From the NCBI GenBank assembly GCA_012845835.1, contig JABAKD010000005.1:7675473-7739472 (forward strand): 64,000 nucleotides of DNA. The letters are read 5' to 3'. Position numbers and translations under genes: made by a program. Below the pieces are notes generated by a model that was not told where the DNA came from, did no database searches, and saw only the letters and a program-made list of their open reading frames with translations. Every line of letters begins with the position of its first letter. Position 1 is the stretch's first letter. Below, piece after piece: positions 1 to 12,100 of this stretch. Source of the stretch: Undaria pinnatifida. Lineage: Eukaryota > Sar > Phaeophyceae > Laminariales > Alariaceae.

Positions 1-442
1 TTGTTCGCCGTAGTGCCGCCGGTCAAGAACACGCACGTATCAATGACGTTCTGCCAGGGCGTCAGACCTCGTGATGATGGTGATGCGCGTGCCGCAGAAG
101 GCGATACGCGCTGTTGATAAGTACACCCCGGCGTGTACAGCAGCTTTGGGCACCAGGAATCCAATTAGTGAAGGAGAAATGATGATATGCGCGATAACGT
201 GACACGGCGCGCGAGCGATCATGTAGCCCACACAGCGCAGAAGACCGAAGTTGAGGGTTCCGCACATATCTCAGGGGTGGGACGCCAGGGAGGTTTCTAG
301 GTACAACCCACTAGCAACCACCGCAGCCAGCTGCGGTTTTCGGCATAACAGCAACAATCAGCCGTCGTGGAAATATTGCCTGCGACTTGAGGAGACGGGT
401 GACCTGCCGTCAATGCGAGCACCCGAACCTGTAGCTGTGACT

Positions 443-625
443 AGAGATGGGGACCGGATGAAAAAAGAACCGCGGTTTTTGAAAACCCAGCAGGCATAGA
501 CTAGACTAGATAGTCCGGACTACGAGTACGTCGTATGATGTTATTACTCGGTTTTTCATAACATGAACTGGCAGTTGTTGAGGTCCGGTTAACCGGTTAA
601 AACGGCTAAAAACCGGTTGACTTGT
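443..625 (+). repeat. Dispersed repeat with ccggttaaccggtt core, copy 1
   Basis: Begins ctagagatggggaccggatg and contains ccggttaaccggttaaaacg. An inverted relative lies at about 1855-2005. Probably a short non-autonomous transposon or a remnant of one. Confidence 0.5.
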
Positions 626-1854
626 TATACACTAAAATGTGCCTGCAGCAGTGAATTAAGTGGATTGTGCGCGGAATAATCGACGTTGGATCACCCCCCA
701 CCTCCCACCCCGCTAGGGTTAGTAACTATGGATGGGCTGTGAGCCGGAAGGAATTAACTACTAACAACTAAATGGTTCCGTTAGCCGACTAATTGGCTTT
801 AATCGGCGAGTCGTCTGGCGAACCCACCTGGATGGCCAGCCGACTTGCCGACTTCAGTCAGGCGAGCAAAGCGAGCCAATTAGCCCTCCGGGGGGGGGGG
901 GGCACAAGAAGGAAAAAAATGAGTCCCGCATTATCCAATCCTTCCATGTATGGAAACAAAATAAGTCGGATAATCGACACCTTTGGGAAACGATTAATTT
1001 TTAATCCGACGATTAAGTAGTTGGTGACATAAATCGTGACAACTCACACCTCTATCTAGTTACAACACACGCATATATTGTGGTCGCTGTTTTGCCGTTT
1101 ACACTACTGTCTAGGCTGAAATAACTGCTTGCAGGAGTAGCCGTTGCACAGACAGCCGCCGTATGTATGTCGTAGTGAATATGTGAATGCTGGTCATTTC
1201 ATCGCACGACAGATGTTGATCACGTTGTCGTTGGCAAGGGCAAAGGTGTTCAGAGTGTGCTTTTGGATGACTTCCAGCGGTTTACATAATATTGTTGCGG
1301 ATACGTCTTGGAGTCATTAGTTTTTTACTGTTGTTGGAGAATTTTGTACAATGCAGTCTGTGTGTTTTTTGTTTTGTCCCGTTGCCTTTCCAGCTCAACT
1401 GGCGGAGGTTATTTCACAAATAACGGTTTTCTTCTGGATACCACCTGTGTTCACAGGTATTTTCCGTTGTCTCCCCGGTGCATATGCCTCCAGTTACAGT
1501 ACGCAGCAATGATAGTTTAGATTTTAGCGGGGGTTTTAAGTCGTGTCCTGTGGACTAGAGGGCGACTGTTGCTTGTACTCGTCGCACGATGGTAGCCGTG
1601 GCTGTGATTTGAGGAGGTTCGGGAGCATGGGATGTGCGAGTCTCTGGTTGTGGTGGTTTTGAAGCAGCCTGACGCCGTGCTTTTCACCAAGGATAATTTT
1701 CATCAAATTAATCAAAACACGAGACAATACATCTTGAAAAGACGAATTATTTGCGAACGGAACCAAACATGCACTTACTTGTGAGTACACCACAAGGTGC
1801 CACTTGATGAAACACCAACCTGGTTTTCAATGTTATGGATGCTTTACCACTAAA

Positions 1855-2005
1855 AAGACGGTTTAATTTGTTCTCGGTTAACCGGTTAAAACCGGCTGAA
1901 AAATATCGATTAAACCGTTTTTTTTTTCTTTTAAAAATAACGCCTCCTATCCGTTTTTCGAGCTTCTTCGAAAAATCTCGTCCGGTGCCCATCTCTAGTT
2001 GTGAC
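1855..2005 (-). repeat. Dispersed repeat with ccggttaaccggtt core, copy 2 (inverted)
   Basis: On the minus strand it starts ctagagatgggcaccggacg, matching the start of the 443-625 copy, and contains the same paired ccggttttaaccggttaacc core. Confidence 0.5.
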
Positions 2006-2764
2006 GTCCAGGTCTTCTGATCCTTCTTGTTGTGCCCGCGCCTCCTGAAAGAAAAGCGTTGGAGGCAATAAACTGTGTCGGGGTGGTGACATGGAGGTGG
2101 CCCTTGTAAGCCCAACCGTCCCACCGTCCTTTGCACTGAGCAAGGCACCAAGCACAAGCGAGGCGTAGCAGCCAGGTTCCCGAGCTTTCTGTAGCCCATG
2201 GTTGTCTTTTGTCGTGGATCGACCGATGTCTGTGAGCCTGTGAGTGGAGGATTCCTCGTCATCAGCGGATAGCGTCGATCGACTCTTTGCAACAGAACCA
2301 CCACCAGCCAGCAGCAGCAGTTGTTATACAATGGTGGTTCCGACCTATTTTTGGCATGCCACTGCTGTAGACTATGGGCTATGACGAGTACCTGGTATGC
2401 ATGGTGGTACGCGAGCGACGTGGCCGCTGGTAGCCCATCGGTTCCGACGGATGGGACCCGCAATATCACGGCCCGCGCAGCATGCGGGGCAAGATTGAGG
2501 CTTGCACGGCATACGGCAAAGTTTACACGTGATCCTGACGGAGGGCGAGGGCAGCTTATTTTACATGCGGACGTCCCGCCCCGGCTCTTGTGATCGGGTG
2601 GTGGGAAGGTGGCAGCACGTCAGGAACGGGCCATGCCGTACTGATCGGCGCTGGAAAATGGTCTGTTTTGTTTCGTGGGAAAAGCATGGTATCGTGCCCG
2701 CACCATTGTATAAGATCCATCCCTTGACAGGGAGTGTTGCAATGCGCTAGGCTAGGGGACCACC

Positions 2765-2924
2765 ACGGGGTGTTTGGGCAACTGGGCCAGTGTGCCATGG
2801 GACCGCCCAACTTGAATGAGAAAATCAATACCGTGGCAGTGCCTGAGAGGCGGTTGTTCGGCAATGGGGAGACTGATTTTACGATATCCCCCCCCAAAAA
2901 GCAGCAATTTTCTTTAACGAACGT

Positions 2925-2956
<32 letters not shown>

Positions 2957-3365
2957 GGCTGCTCGATACGAGGAGGGATGCTACGAAAAGTATATCTTCA
3001 CATATGTTTTTGTTCGCGAAGGACTGTGATCGACCGATCACGTCGGAGTGGCAAAGGGCACCGTATCTCAGGAGATGCGGCCGCGGGCTGATTTCAAAAC
3101 CGACGATTTCGGTAAAGAAAAGTTGGGGGGGCTACCGTAGAACGACTCGGGAGCAAGAGCGGCTAGAGTATAGCACGTACGGACAGATGGGCGGACGGAT
3201 GGATTGACGGATAGACGTTTTATGAAAAGAACGCCACTGCTCTAATCGGCGATGACGTCATCGTATCATAACATCAACATTGGCAGCAATCTGAGCGCCT
3301 GACAGGCAGGCGCTTGATCCGACAAACCGACACATGAACGAGTACGTCACCGATTTGCAGACATT
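2765..3365. repeat. Duplicated block, copy 1 (related to 3915-4185)
   Basis: Shares with 3915-4185 the order: ggcaa near 2860, a gacggatgga block near 3193, ggcgatgacgtcatcg, ggcagcaatctgagcg and gacaggcaggcg. It contains a (cat)n run at 2925-2958. Confidence 0.5.
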
Positions 3366-3914
3366 CTCGCCGTCCGCGTCAATAATGGCGAGGCATGAGA
3401 GACAAACCAATGAATACAACTAGATTACTTGAGAAAAGACAACTGTTTAAACTAGTCGGCTTTTGGAAAAAACAGCTAATTAAACTAATCGCCATGTCCC
3501 TGCAAGTGAGTGAGTGGCTCAAGTCCGGTAGTGGAAATAGCCGGCACAAGACCTGCAATAGTAACTCCGTCACGCTGACGGCGACGTCTGCTTTGCCCTG
3601 GTCTACGTTCGCTCCACGTCCTGCACGTGTCTGTGGAGGTAACAACAAGGACACGTCGGTCGCCGCGACTTCTCCGACGGCGTCAAATCCAGCCAATAAG
3701 GTCACGTCCAACAAGTAGGTGTTTTACACTCTTCCGCTTTACAAATGGGATTAAAGCCCTTGTTCAATGATAATGTCCTCGAGGTTTTAGATAATGATTG
3801 TAGGCCCCGTGATACCATGCGAGTTGCGAATCTGTGGGGTTTTGATCTCCATAGGAGGACGGCGGTAGTATTCATATCCAATAGCGCGAAATGAGGTAGA
3901 TATATGCCTACGGG

Positions 3915-4185
3915 GCCTGTCAGGTTGCTGGGTCTAAGGCGAAGGAGAAAATAGGGGTGGTGTACCGTGGACAGTACTTGAGAGGCAACTGTTAGGCAAC
4001 GGGCGGCGAGAGCCGCCCGGGTACAACACGGTCGGGTGGACGGATGGACTTCCCTCGAAAAGAACCCTCCGTCGTCGGCGATGGCGTCCTTGCAATATTG
4101 GCAGGCGTCTGAGCGGCCGACAGGCAGGTGTATGGTTCAACCAACCGACGCATTGAAAAGCATGCCGCCGATTTTGAGGATGTTG
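3915..4185. repeat. Duplicated block, copy 2 (related to 2765-3365)
   Basis: Same order of shared pieces as copy 1: gacggatggact, ggcgatggcgtccttg, ggcaggcgtctgagcgg and gacaggcaggtg. Diverged, and shorter than copy 1. Confidence 0.5.
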
Positions 4186-4439
4186 TAAGTTAAAGACACG
4201 GAAAATTCTGCTGGAACCAAATATCTGGTGGTGCTTAGTTGCGTGCTGCCCATTCGAGCTGTCGAGTGCAGGGCTTTGATGTCAACGCTGTCACCTCCGT
4301 TTGCCCTGTCGGGATCCATGTGAAAAATAGAGACAAAAAGGTTAAAAATGCGGCCATGTCATGTTGTAAACGTGCAGCATACGATAGTCCATGCCATTCT
4401 TATGTGTCGTACAACCCCTTGCAGTTATTCCCGACATGA

Positions 4440-4705
4440 ACAGGCATCTTGCCGTAAACTAGCAGCTCGCGTTGCTTCGCGTGGCTGATGCTGCAATCGT
4501 CGGGTGCCATACACCTCTTCCCAGTGATGTCGGACATGAAGGCATCGCCTCCTAGCCTAGCAGCCCGCAAATATTGCTCCGTGGGGCCAGGTGTTGGAGT
4601 AGTCGCGTGCCGTATAACTCCTCGCCTTGATGTCCGACATGAAAAATGTCGCCATCTAACCTAGCTGCCCGCGTTGCCTCTCGTGGCTGATGCTGCAATC
4701 GTCAT
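4440..4705. repeat. Imperfect tandem repeat
   Basis: The block cgtggctgatgctgcaatcg occurs near 4480 and again near 4683; gatgtcggacatgaa near 4525 recurs as gatgtccgacatgaa near 4631. About two copies of a 200-bp unit. Confidence 0.55.
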
Positions 4706-4867
4706 TTTTTAGTCCGTCATTTAGTTTTCCTCTGAAGTTCCCAAAAGGGTTATCACCCTCGTCCGGCCAAGTTACCGCCTGCCTATACCATGACAAACCT
4801 TTCCTCACTCGCCGCAATCTAGAAGTCCCTCTTTAACCGTGTATGTTGCTTGTGCTTACGGCGAAGT

Positions 4868-4976
4868 TTACTCCTAGTACATAAGGAGTAATAACATCGT
4901 ACAAAATCCGACAATAAAGATGGTTACTCCCAGTACTAGGAGCATCATCGTACAAAATCCGACAATATATATGGTA
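4868..4976. repeat. Two-copy tandem repeat, about 54 bp
   Basis: catcgtacaaaatccgacaa occurs at about 4893 and 4947, each preceded by a tactcctagtac or tactcccagtac block. Confidence 0.65.
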
Positions 4977-5184
4977 CGTAGTCTCCTACTATTACTAATA
5001 ATAAAAATTGCTACCTGTGGTATGAGGTATACGCAGTAAACTGACGAGCATCACGCCAGCGCATATCGATGGCGCTGCATTACAGCGTATTACTAATCTA
5101 ATGTTACTGTGAGGTATGTTTTCTACCCAAGCGCAAAGCCGAAATGCTACAAAGCGATTGTGGAAGCGGCTTTGCTGCCATCGC

Positions 5185-5252
5185 CACTGCCACCCCCAAC
5201 CCCACCGCCCCCACCGCCCCCCCCGCAGCCCCCGCCGCCCCCGCTCCCATGG
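5185..5252. repeat. C-rich low-complexity run (cccaccgcc)
   Basis: Reads as poly-Pro on the plus strand and poly-Gly on the minus strand. A minus-strand frame ending at 5147 could be a Gly-rich terminal exon, but I see no support beyond the open frame. Confidence 0.6.
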
Positions 5253-6020
5253 GGAGTTTCCCCAGGTTTTGGTTCAGCTATTGGAATCAAGCAAGCTCCC
5301 ATTCGGTGCAGGGTTCGCCTTCCGCGCCTCGCCCTAGCTCGCCGCTCGTTCATTGGAAGACGCTTGAGACGAGTGGAGTGCAGCAGGAGAAGCCCAGCTG
5401 CGTAGGGGAAATGTACATCCTGTGTACGTGGTAACAAGCGAGACACACAACCGATACAAGCGCGTCAACGTGGTCGAATCGTCAAGAAGGGTAGTCGGAC
5501 TGAAATGTCTTGGCACAAAATAAATCCGAATTTCGAAAGAACAAAGCACTGTAAGTACGAAGATCGGACCATTTTTGCAGTAGTAGATGGGAGGCTGTTC
5601 ACCTGCAGGACAAATCTGAGGGACGTCACTATTAATAGAATCCGAGAATCCTAACTCAAATCTGAAAAAAAACAGGCTCCAGTCCGTAACTCGTTATTGC
5701 CGTGAAATTGTAGAAATATGTGTTTGGACTTCAGTAGCAACGAGCGGTTTGGCACGTTGATCAGGATCTGGGTAGCACAGATACAGCCCACGAAACGTGT
5801 GCATGAAACATAGGCTAGGTCACTTAAATCGATCGGCTATCACCCGGCAACACAATTCATAGGCAACGGAGACCAGGGATATGTCTGCTCTGAAACACAT
5901 AGGTCAAGTACATAAGGGAATTTAACTTGTCCCGCGTGTACAGGGATGCGATGGTACACATATGGTGTGACAAGATATGGAAGGACAGCGCCAAAATGTG
6001 GGGGGAAACGAGCAATAACT

Positions 6021-6155
6021 TCATCCCGACGACCGCACCTCTTCGCTGATATAAAGGCCCAACTCGATCGCCTTCTCTGCTGCTCGGTCCATCCCGTGCA
6101 ACAAGCTCCAGCGTCCCCGGCTGAGGTGATGAAGCGGTGATATCAAGTCGAAAAC
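6021..6155 (-). CDS. Exon 38: probable last exon
   Basis: Codes residue 2173 onward: LHHLSRGRWSLLHGMDRAAE and AIELGLYISEE, another TPR-like helix pair. Acceptor ggtgcag, phase 0. The frame ends at TGA 6021-6023, five codons after a potential donor GAG|gtgcgg at 6038. It may therefore be terminal (giving about 2,216 residues) or may splice to an exon I cannot find. Confidence 0.7.
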   Translation of the reverse strand, partial: VFDLISPLHHLSRGRWSLLHGMDRAAEKAIELGLYISEEVRSSG

Positions 6156-9100
6156 CTGCACCATACGCCACACAACGAAGGAGGGTGCTAACCGAAACGT
6201 GCAAATATAAGGGAGCACCCTTTGGCTCCTTATCCGAGGAAAAACCAAAGTAACTCGGAATCCTAACAGTGTTTTACAATGTTAATCGAAGTAAACCAAT
6301 AAACAGGCCTTTCAGGTCTGGGAAAACCAGCCGGAAAGGGAGCTCGACCCGATAAGCGATATCATGTTGCTCGTCGAGTTGAGCGTACAATTATGATGTT
6401 GCTTATCGAGTTGAGCGTACCATTGTTCTCAAAGTCAGGGGTTGTGTGAGCGACTGGGCTCCTGGAGTGAGGGTGTTCAGATAAACTTGTACGTCCTACT
6501 CCTACCGTAACAGGCACCCTAGCTTCAACAGCGACCATCACAGCGACCAACTTCAACAGCGGCCATTACAGCGACCATCACAGCGACTCATCAAAGCGAC
6601 TCATCACAGCGACCATCACAGCAACCATCACAGCGACCATCACAGCGACTCATCACAGCGACCATCACAGTGACCATCACAGCGGCCATCACAGCGACCA
6701 TCACAGCGACCATCACAGCGACCATCACAGCAACTCATCACAGCGACTCATCACAGCGACTCATCACAGCGACCATCACAGTGACCATCACAGCGACCAC
6801 CACAGCGACTCATCACAGCGACCATCTCAAGGACCATCACAGCGACCATTACAGCGACCATCACAGCGACCGTCACAGCGACCATCACAGCGACCGTCAC
6901 GGCGACTCATCACAGCGACCATCACAGCGACCATCACAGCGACCATCACAGGGACCATCTCAGCGACCATCACAGCGACCATCACAGCGACTCATCACAG
7001 CGACCATCACAGCGACTCATCACAGCGACCATCACAGCGACTCATCACAGCGACCATCACAGCGACTCATCACAGCGACCATCACAGCGACCATCTCACG
7101 GACCATCACAGCGACCATCACAGCGACCATCACAGCGACCGTCACAGCGACCATCACAGCGACCATCACAGCGACCATCACAGCGACCATCACAGCGACT
7201 CATCACAGTGACCATCACAGCGACCATCACAGCAACCGTCACAGTGACTCATCACAGCGACCATCACAGCGACTCATCACAGCGACCGTCACAGCGACCA
7301 TCACAACGACCATCACAGCGACTCATCACAGCGACTATCACAGCGACTCATCACAGCGACCAGCACAGCGACCATCACAGTGACCATCACAGCGACCATC
7401 ACAGCGACCATCACAGCGACCATCACAGCGACTCATCACAGCCACCATCGCAGCGACCATCACAGTGACCGTCACAGCGACTCATCACAGCGACCATCAC
7501 AGCGACCATCACAGCGACCATCAGAGCGAACATCACAGCGACCATCGCAGCAACCATCACAGTGACTCATCACAGCCACCATCGCAGCGACCATCACAGT
7601 GACCGTCACAGCGACTCATCACAGCGACCATCACAGCGACCATCACAGCGACCATCAGAGCGAACATCACAGCGACTCATCACAGCGACCATCACAGCGA
7701 CTCATCACAGCGACCATCACAGCGACCATCTCACGGACCATCACAGCGACCATCACAGCGACCATCACAGCGACCGTCACAGCGACCATCACAGCGACCA
7801 TCACAGCGACCATCACAGCGACCATCACAGCGACTCATCACAGTGACCATCACAGCGACCATCACAGCAACCGTCACAGTGACTCATCACAGCGACCATC
7901 ACAGCGAATCATCACAGCGACCGTCACAGCGACCATCACAACGACCATCACAGCGACTCATCACAGCGACTATCACAGCGACTCATCACAGCGACCAGCA
8001 CAGCGACCATCACAGTGACCATCACAGCGACCATCACAGCGACCATCACAGCGACCATCACAGCGACTCATCACAGCCACCATCGCAGCGACCATCACAG
8101 TGACCGTCACAGCGACTCATCACAGCGACCATCACAGCGACCATCACAGCGACCATCAGAGCGAACATCACAGCGACCATCGCAGCAACCATCACAGCGA
8201 CTCATCACAGCGACCATCACAGCGACCATGACAGCGACCAGCACAGCGACCATCACAGTGACCATGACAGCGACCATGACAGCGACCATCACAGTGACCA
8301 TCACAGCGACAATCACAGCGATCGCCACAGCCACGATCGCAGCGACCATCACAGCGACCATCACAGCGACCGTCACAGCGACCGTCACAGCGACCATCAC
8401 AGCGACTACATCACAGCCACCATCACAGCGACCATCACAGCGACCATCACACGACCATCATAGCGACCATCACAGCGACTGTCACAGCGACCATCACAGC
8501 GACCGTCACAGCGACCATCACAGCGACCATACCATCACAGCGGCCATCACAGCATCGGTCACACGAATCAGTCCAGGCTATTGGTGTAGGGGGGGTGTCC
8601 GAGCTTCAATTGCAAGGGGCTGTAAAACACGTGCAAAGCATGATGATGCTTGCACTGCCGCGCGCTCTTTCTTGGATGCTCGATACCACCACACTCGGCC
8701 ACTTGTGGTCAGAGTACATGGTTCCCAAAGGGGGTAATGCGTGGGCGCACAGGCCTTAGCTAGCCACGGGGCTTGCCACAGGCCTCGCCAAAGGCCCCTC
8801 TCCCCCCCTCCCCTCCCCTCCCCTCCCCTCCCCTCCCCTCCCCTCCCTTCCCCTCCCCCCCCCCCCCCTCCCTTCTCCTCCCCTCCCACCTCCTCCCCTC
8901 CACTTCCCCCCTCTTGCCTCCGCTCTCCAGAAGAACGCATCTTACCTGTGCGAACCTTCCGAGGGTTCGCATGAGAACCCGCGCGGCTGCGAAAACTCTC
9001 CGCCGGGGTTCGGGGCCGGGGGGAAGCATGTCTTGCTCTAGAGTTGTAAAACAAGCTTCGGCCGCCAGATACAAGAACAGGCCGGAGCTAAATCGCAGAG

Positions 9101-12100
9101 CGCTGGATCGAGACAACCGAATCGATGCTCGACACACGCCTTTGAGGGCTGCTTTTCCGTCTCCCTGTGTTGGTTGAGGGCGGGCGGGGGGGGGGGTAGG
9201 GGGAGGGATAGGAGGGGGGGGTACTCAATATAATGTATAGCCGTAGTCGTTAGCGCCATAAGTTAGGGTTAGGGTTGGTGGAAAGCCCTCGCATTCCTAC
9301 AATGGCGGAACGAACCAGGGGGGAGCGGGGGGTACGTGCAGGAGGGAGGAGGGGGACGATGGACAAAGAAAGAATGGGGTATTAAGATGTCACCCTCTAC
9401 GCCTGCGGTGGTAGCCTCCCTTCGCCCGGCGTGCATCACAATCGATGGTGGCAACACTAGTGTGTTTCCGTGTGTTTTTTTGCCTCTTAGCACCCCGATC
9501 TTGATTTTCTCGACAAGTGTTTATGCTTCAGGGGGGCAAGGAGAAACTGCGAACACGCTAGTATTGCAGATTTGTCGCAATTTTGTAAAACTGTAACAAG
9601 TCACGCGCGGTAAAACAACATGTCGGTCCGTGTGGAGTTCCTCGAGGAATCGACTGGCGTTTTTTTACCGTGCTGCGGTAAGGGGGTTGGACTTTTTTCA
9701 CTCCAAATGAATTTTTTTTCTCACGAACGGGGACACCTCAAACTGAGAACCTTCCCCAACATATTTGGATTCGATTAGCATTATTATGGCAATATGGTAC
9801 TATACCCTCGTTTTGAATCGTGCTAGGATAAGGTTTGCACTTTTTGGTGAAAGTACAGGAATTTCTGAACGACGGAGCTCCGTACCCTATTAATACTGTT
9901 GATGCCATTAATAAGATCGTCGGAATGGTGTTCTTTGTACCCCTAGTCTAGCGATGAGTCTTACCCTCGCTGCAGCTAGGTAGGCGTCGAGGGTTTCCAT
10001 AACGATCAAGGAGGCGTGGCTCGTGCCCTCTGTTACCGCCGCTAGTCGCCCCCTCCTTCTCCTCCGCCTCGCCCAATCCTCCTCGACGACGGCTCGGAGC
10101 TGCGCTAAGCTTGCCGAGGCTTCCCCCATGTTGCCCATTAGCGCGTGTACGAGGGCCGCCCCGTGGAGTGATGACTGCAGCGTAAATAGTGTTCGCGATC
10201 AAAACAAACAAAAAACGGGGTTGGTTTGATATTATATCAACCAAACAACAATCAAAGATGGCATATATTTGAAAATATTGATTAATTTGGTTTTCCTATT
10301 CGCGATTGATTGATCGTGAATATTTAAGCGGTTGATTTGTGCGACGTTTAAAAAGTCATCAAACAGTCTGTGTGTCTGCCGAGGCTTCCTCCGTGTTGTT
10401 CATGAGCGCGTGTACGAGGGCCTCCCCGCGCAGTGATGACAGCTAGAGTGTTGGCAACCAAACCGAACAAAGTTAACTGATTGATTGTTGATTAGTTTGG
10501 TCTATTCGTGTGACGAAGTAATCACATGATCACTTCACGATTAGGTGCTTCGTATAGCATATGGATAGCTTTTGTTGGTTGCCAATCACGGCTGCAGCAG
10601 TCTACTGAGAGAGCAGTTTGTTGAGCGGGGGTTGGTGTGGGTCAGGCGAAGAACACAAAAAACGACGACTTCAGTACCTTAAATAGCAATTTGTTGGGTG
10701 GAGCAAAACTTTATATATGTAGGTCGCGATGGCGGTTGTGATGGCTACTATACATTAATCAAACAGTGTGCTGAGTGGGGTTGACCGAAGGAGATCAGGG
10801 GCGTGAGATACGGGTCGCGATCGGGCGCTCTTCGAAAGGCCGACGTTTCTTGCAGCGTACAAGGGTCCTGTGCAGCGATGACTACGGTACACGAGGAAGC
10901 AGCCTTCCTCCCGGTGTGATGTCCCCTCCCTTCTTCCTCTTTCCTCCTTTAGTGAGGTTTGGTGGAGATCACGCAAGGAGGAAATCAAATATATGTATAC
11001 ATGTCGTGTGGTCTGACTTTTGGTGATGATTACTGTACGTGACGGCGCAACTTTTATAGTAGGTTCATTGACGGGGATGTAGTCGGGGATCAAAATAACA
11101 GATTCACGGGTCGTGATCGGCCCGTGATTACTACAACTAATACACGAAGAGAAGCAGTGTGTTGAGCGGGGATTGCTTGATGAGGACCAACCAGGAGATG
11201 AGAAAAAATGTGATATATAGGTCGCGATCAGGGTACCTCTTCGACGCCTCCGATATATTGGGTTGCCCATGATCGCGTGTACAAAGGCCGCCCCGAGAGG
11301 AGTCTACGGAACGACAGACAGCAGCGTTTTGAGTGGCGTTTAGACGGAGCTGTCAGGTCAGAAAGGATCTAGCTCAAAAGTGCTAGCCCTATCGCAGTAC
11401 GCTCCACACCTGCGAGAGGAAGTCGTCCTTGTGCGTCAACGCCACGTCCCGAACTTCCGTGAACATGAAAAGCGCGTCTTCTGTGTCCCCCAGGCACAGC
11501 TTCACGTATGCCGACTCCACCATCACCTCTCCGCATCGTGACGTGTCGCCGACCTAAAAGATGGCGACGGGTGGGTACGCAGGTGCGGCAAGCATGTACC
11601 GGCCGATTCCTCTCACATCAGAATTACGTTTTCGATGATGATGCGGTTTTGACCAAGAGAATAATTTTGACGAGTGTTTGTGTTTCGTGTGCACCGAGAT
11701 CAACGCCTGAAGTTTTAGACTTCTGAGAGGAGGACAGGGAAGCGATGCATCTAACCTTACACCAAAACTAGCGGCACGGTACGAGGGCGGAGCGGTTTGT
11801 AGACGATCAACTTGAACGCGGTTTTGGAGGCCGTGAATTAGATTTCCACTGGAAAAAGATGCGATGTGTACGAATGTAGTGTGGCGCAAGTACATGCTGC
11901 ACGTGTAACTAGTGGCACAGTATAGTGTGGACCGCTCATAGCCCGGAAATGTGAAGGTTATTTCAGGTCATGAGATTGATCCCGCCAGAAACGATTTAGT
12001 GTGTATAGGTGGGCACAAGGGTCGTTATTCACGAACAAAATATGTGTCTCAAATCGTGACTGTTGTAAAAAAGTTCACAAAAAAACCACAACATCAGACA

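Larger units (their letters stand above)
1..6020. other. Region beyond the 3' end of the cyclase gene, no gene recognised
   Basis: No ORF here shows a motif I know, and splice-like coding segments are not evident. A minus-strand frame at 40-267 (CVGYMIARAPCHVIAHIIIS) is open and hydrophobic but has no support. The region holds several dispersed and tandem repeats, listed separately. Confidence 0.5.

Noticed and set aside
40-267. Minus-strand ORF with hydrophobic segments
   Set aside because: No motif and no splice context, and a second frame is also open over the same bases.
1747-2469. Minus-strand ORF of 240 codons
   Set aside because: It runs through a dispersed repeat (1855-2005), has no recognisable domain, and its composition changes along its length.
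5147-5446. Minus-strand Gly-rich ORF as a terminal exon
   Set aside because: It depends on a low-complexity C-rich run. No phase-compatible acceptor is convincing, and exon 38 already offers a stop.
6535-8550. CRISPR-like array
   Set aside because: The repeats are contiguous 12-mers without unique spacers, and the genome is eukaryotic.
6670-8737. Long ORFs of repeating Thr-Ile-Ala or His-Ser-Asp
   Set aside because: They are translations of a 12-bp minisatellite that is stop-free in several frames. The array lies inside an intron of the cyclase.
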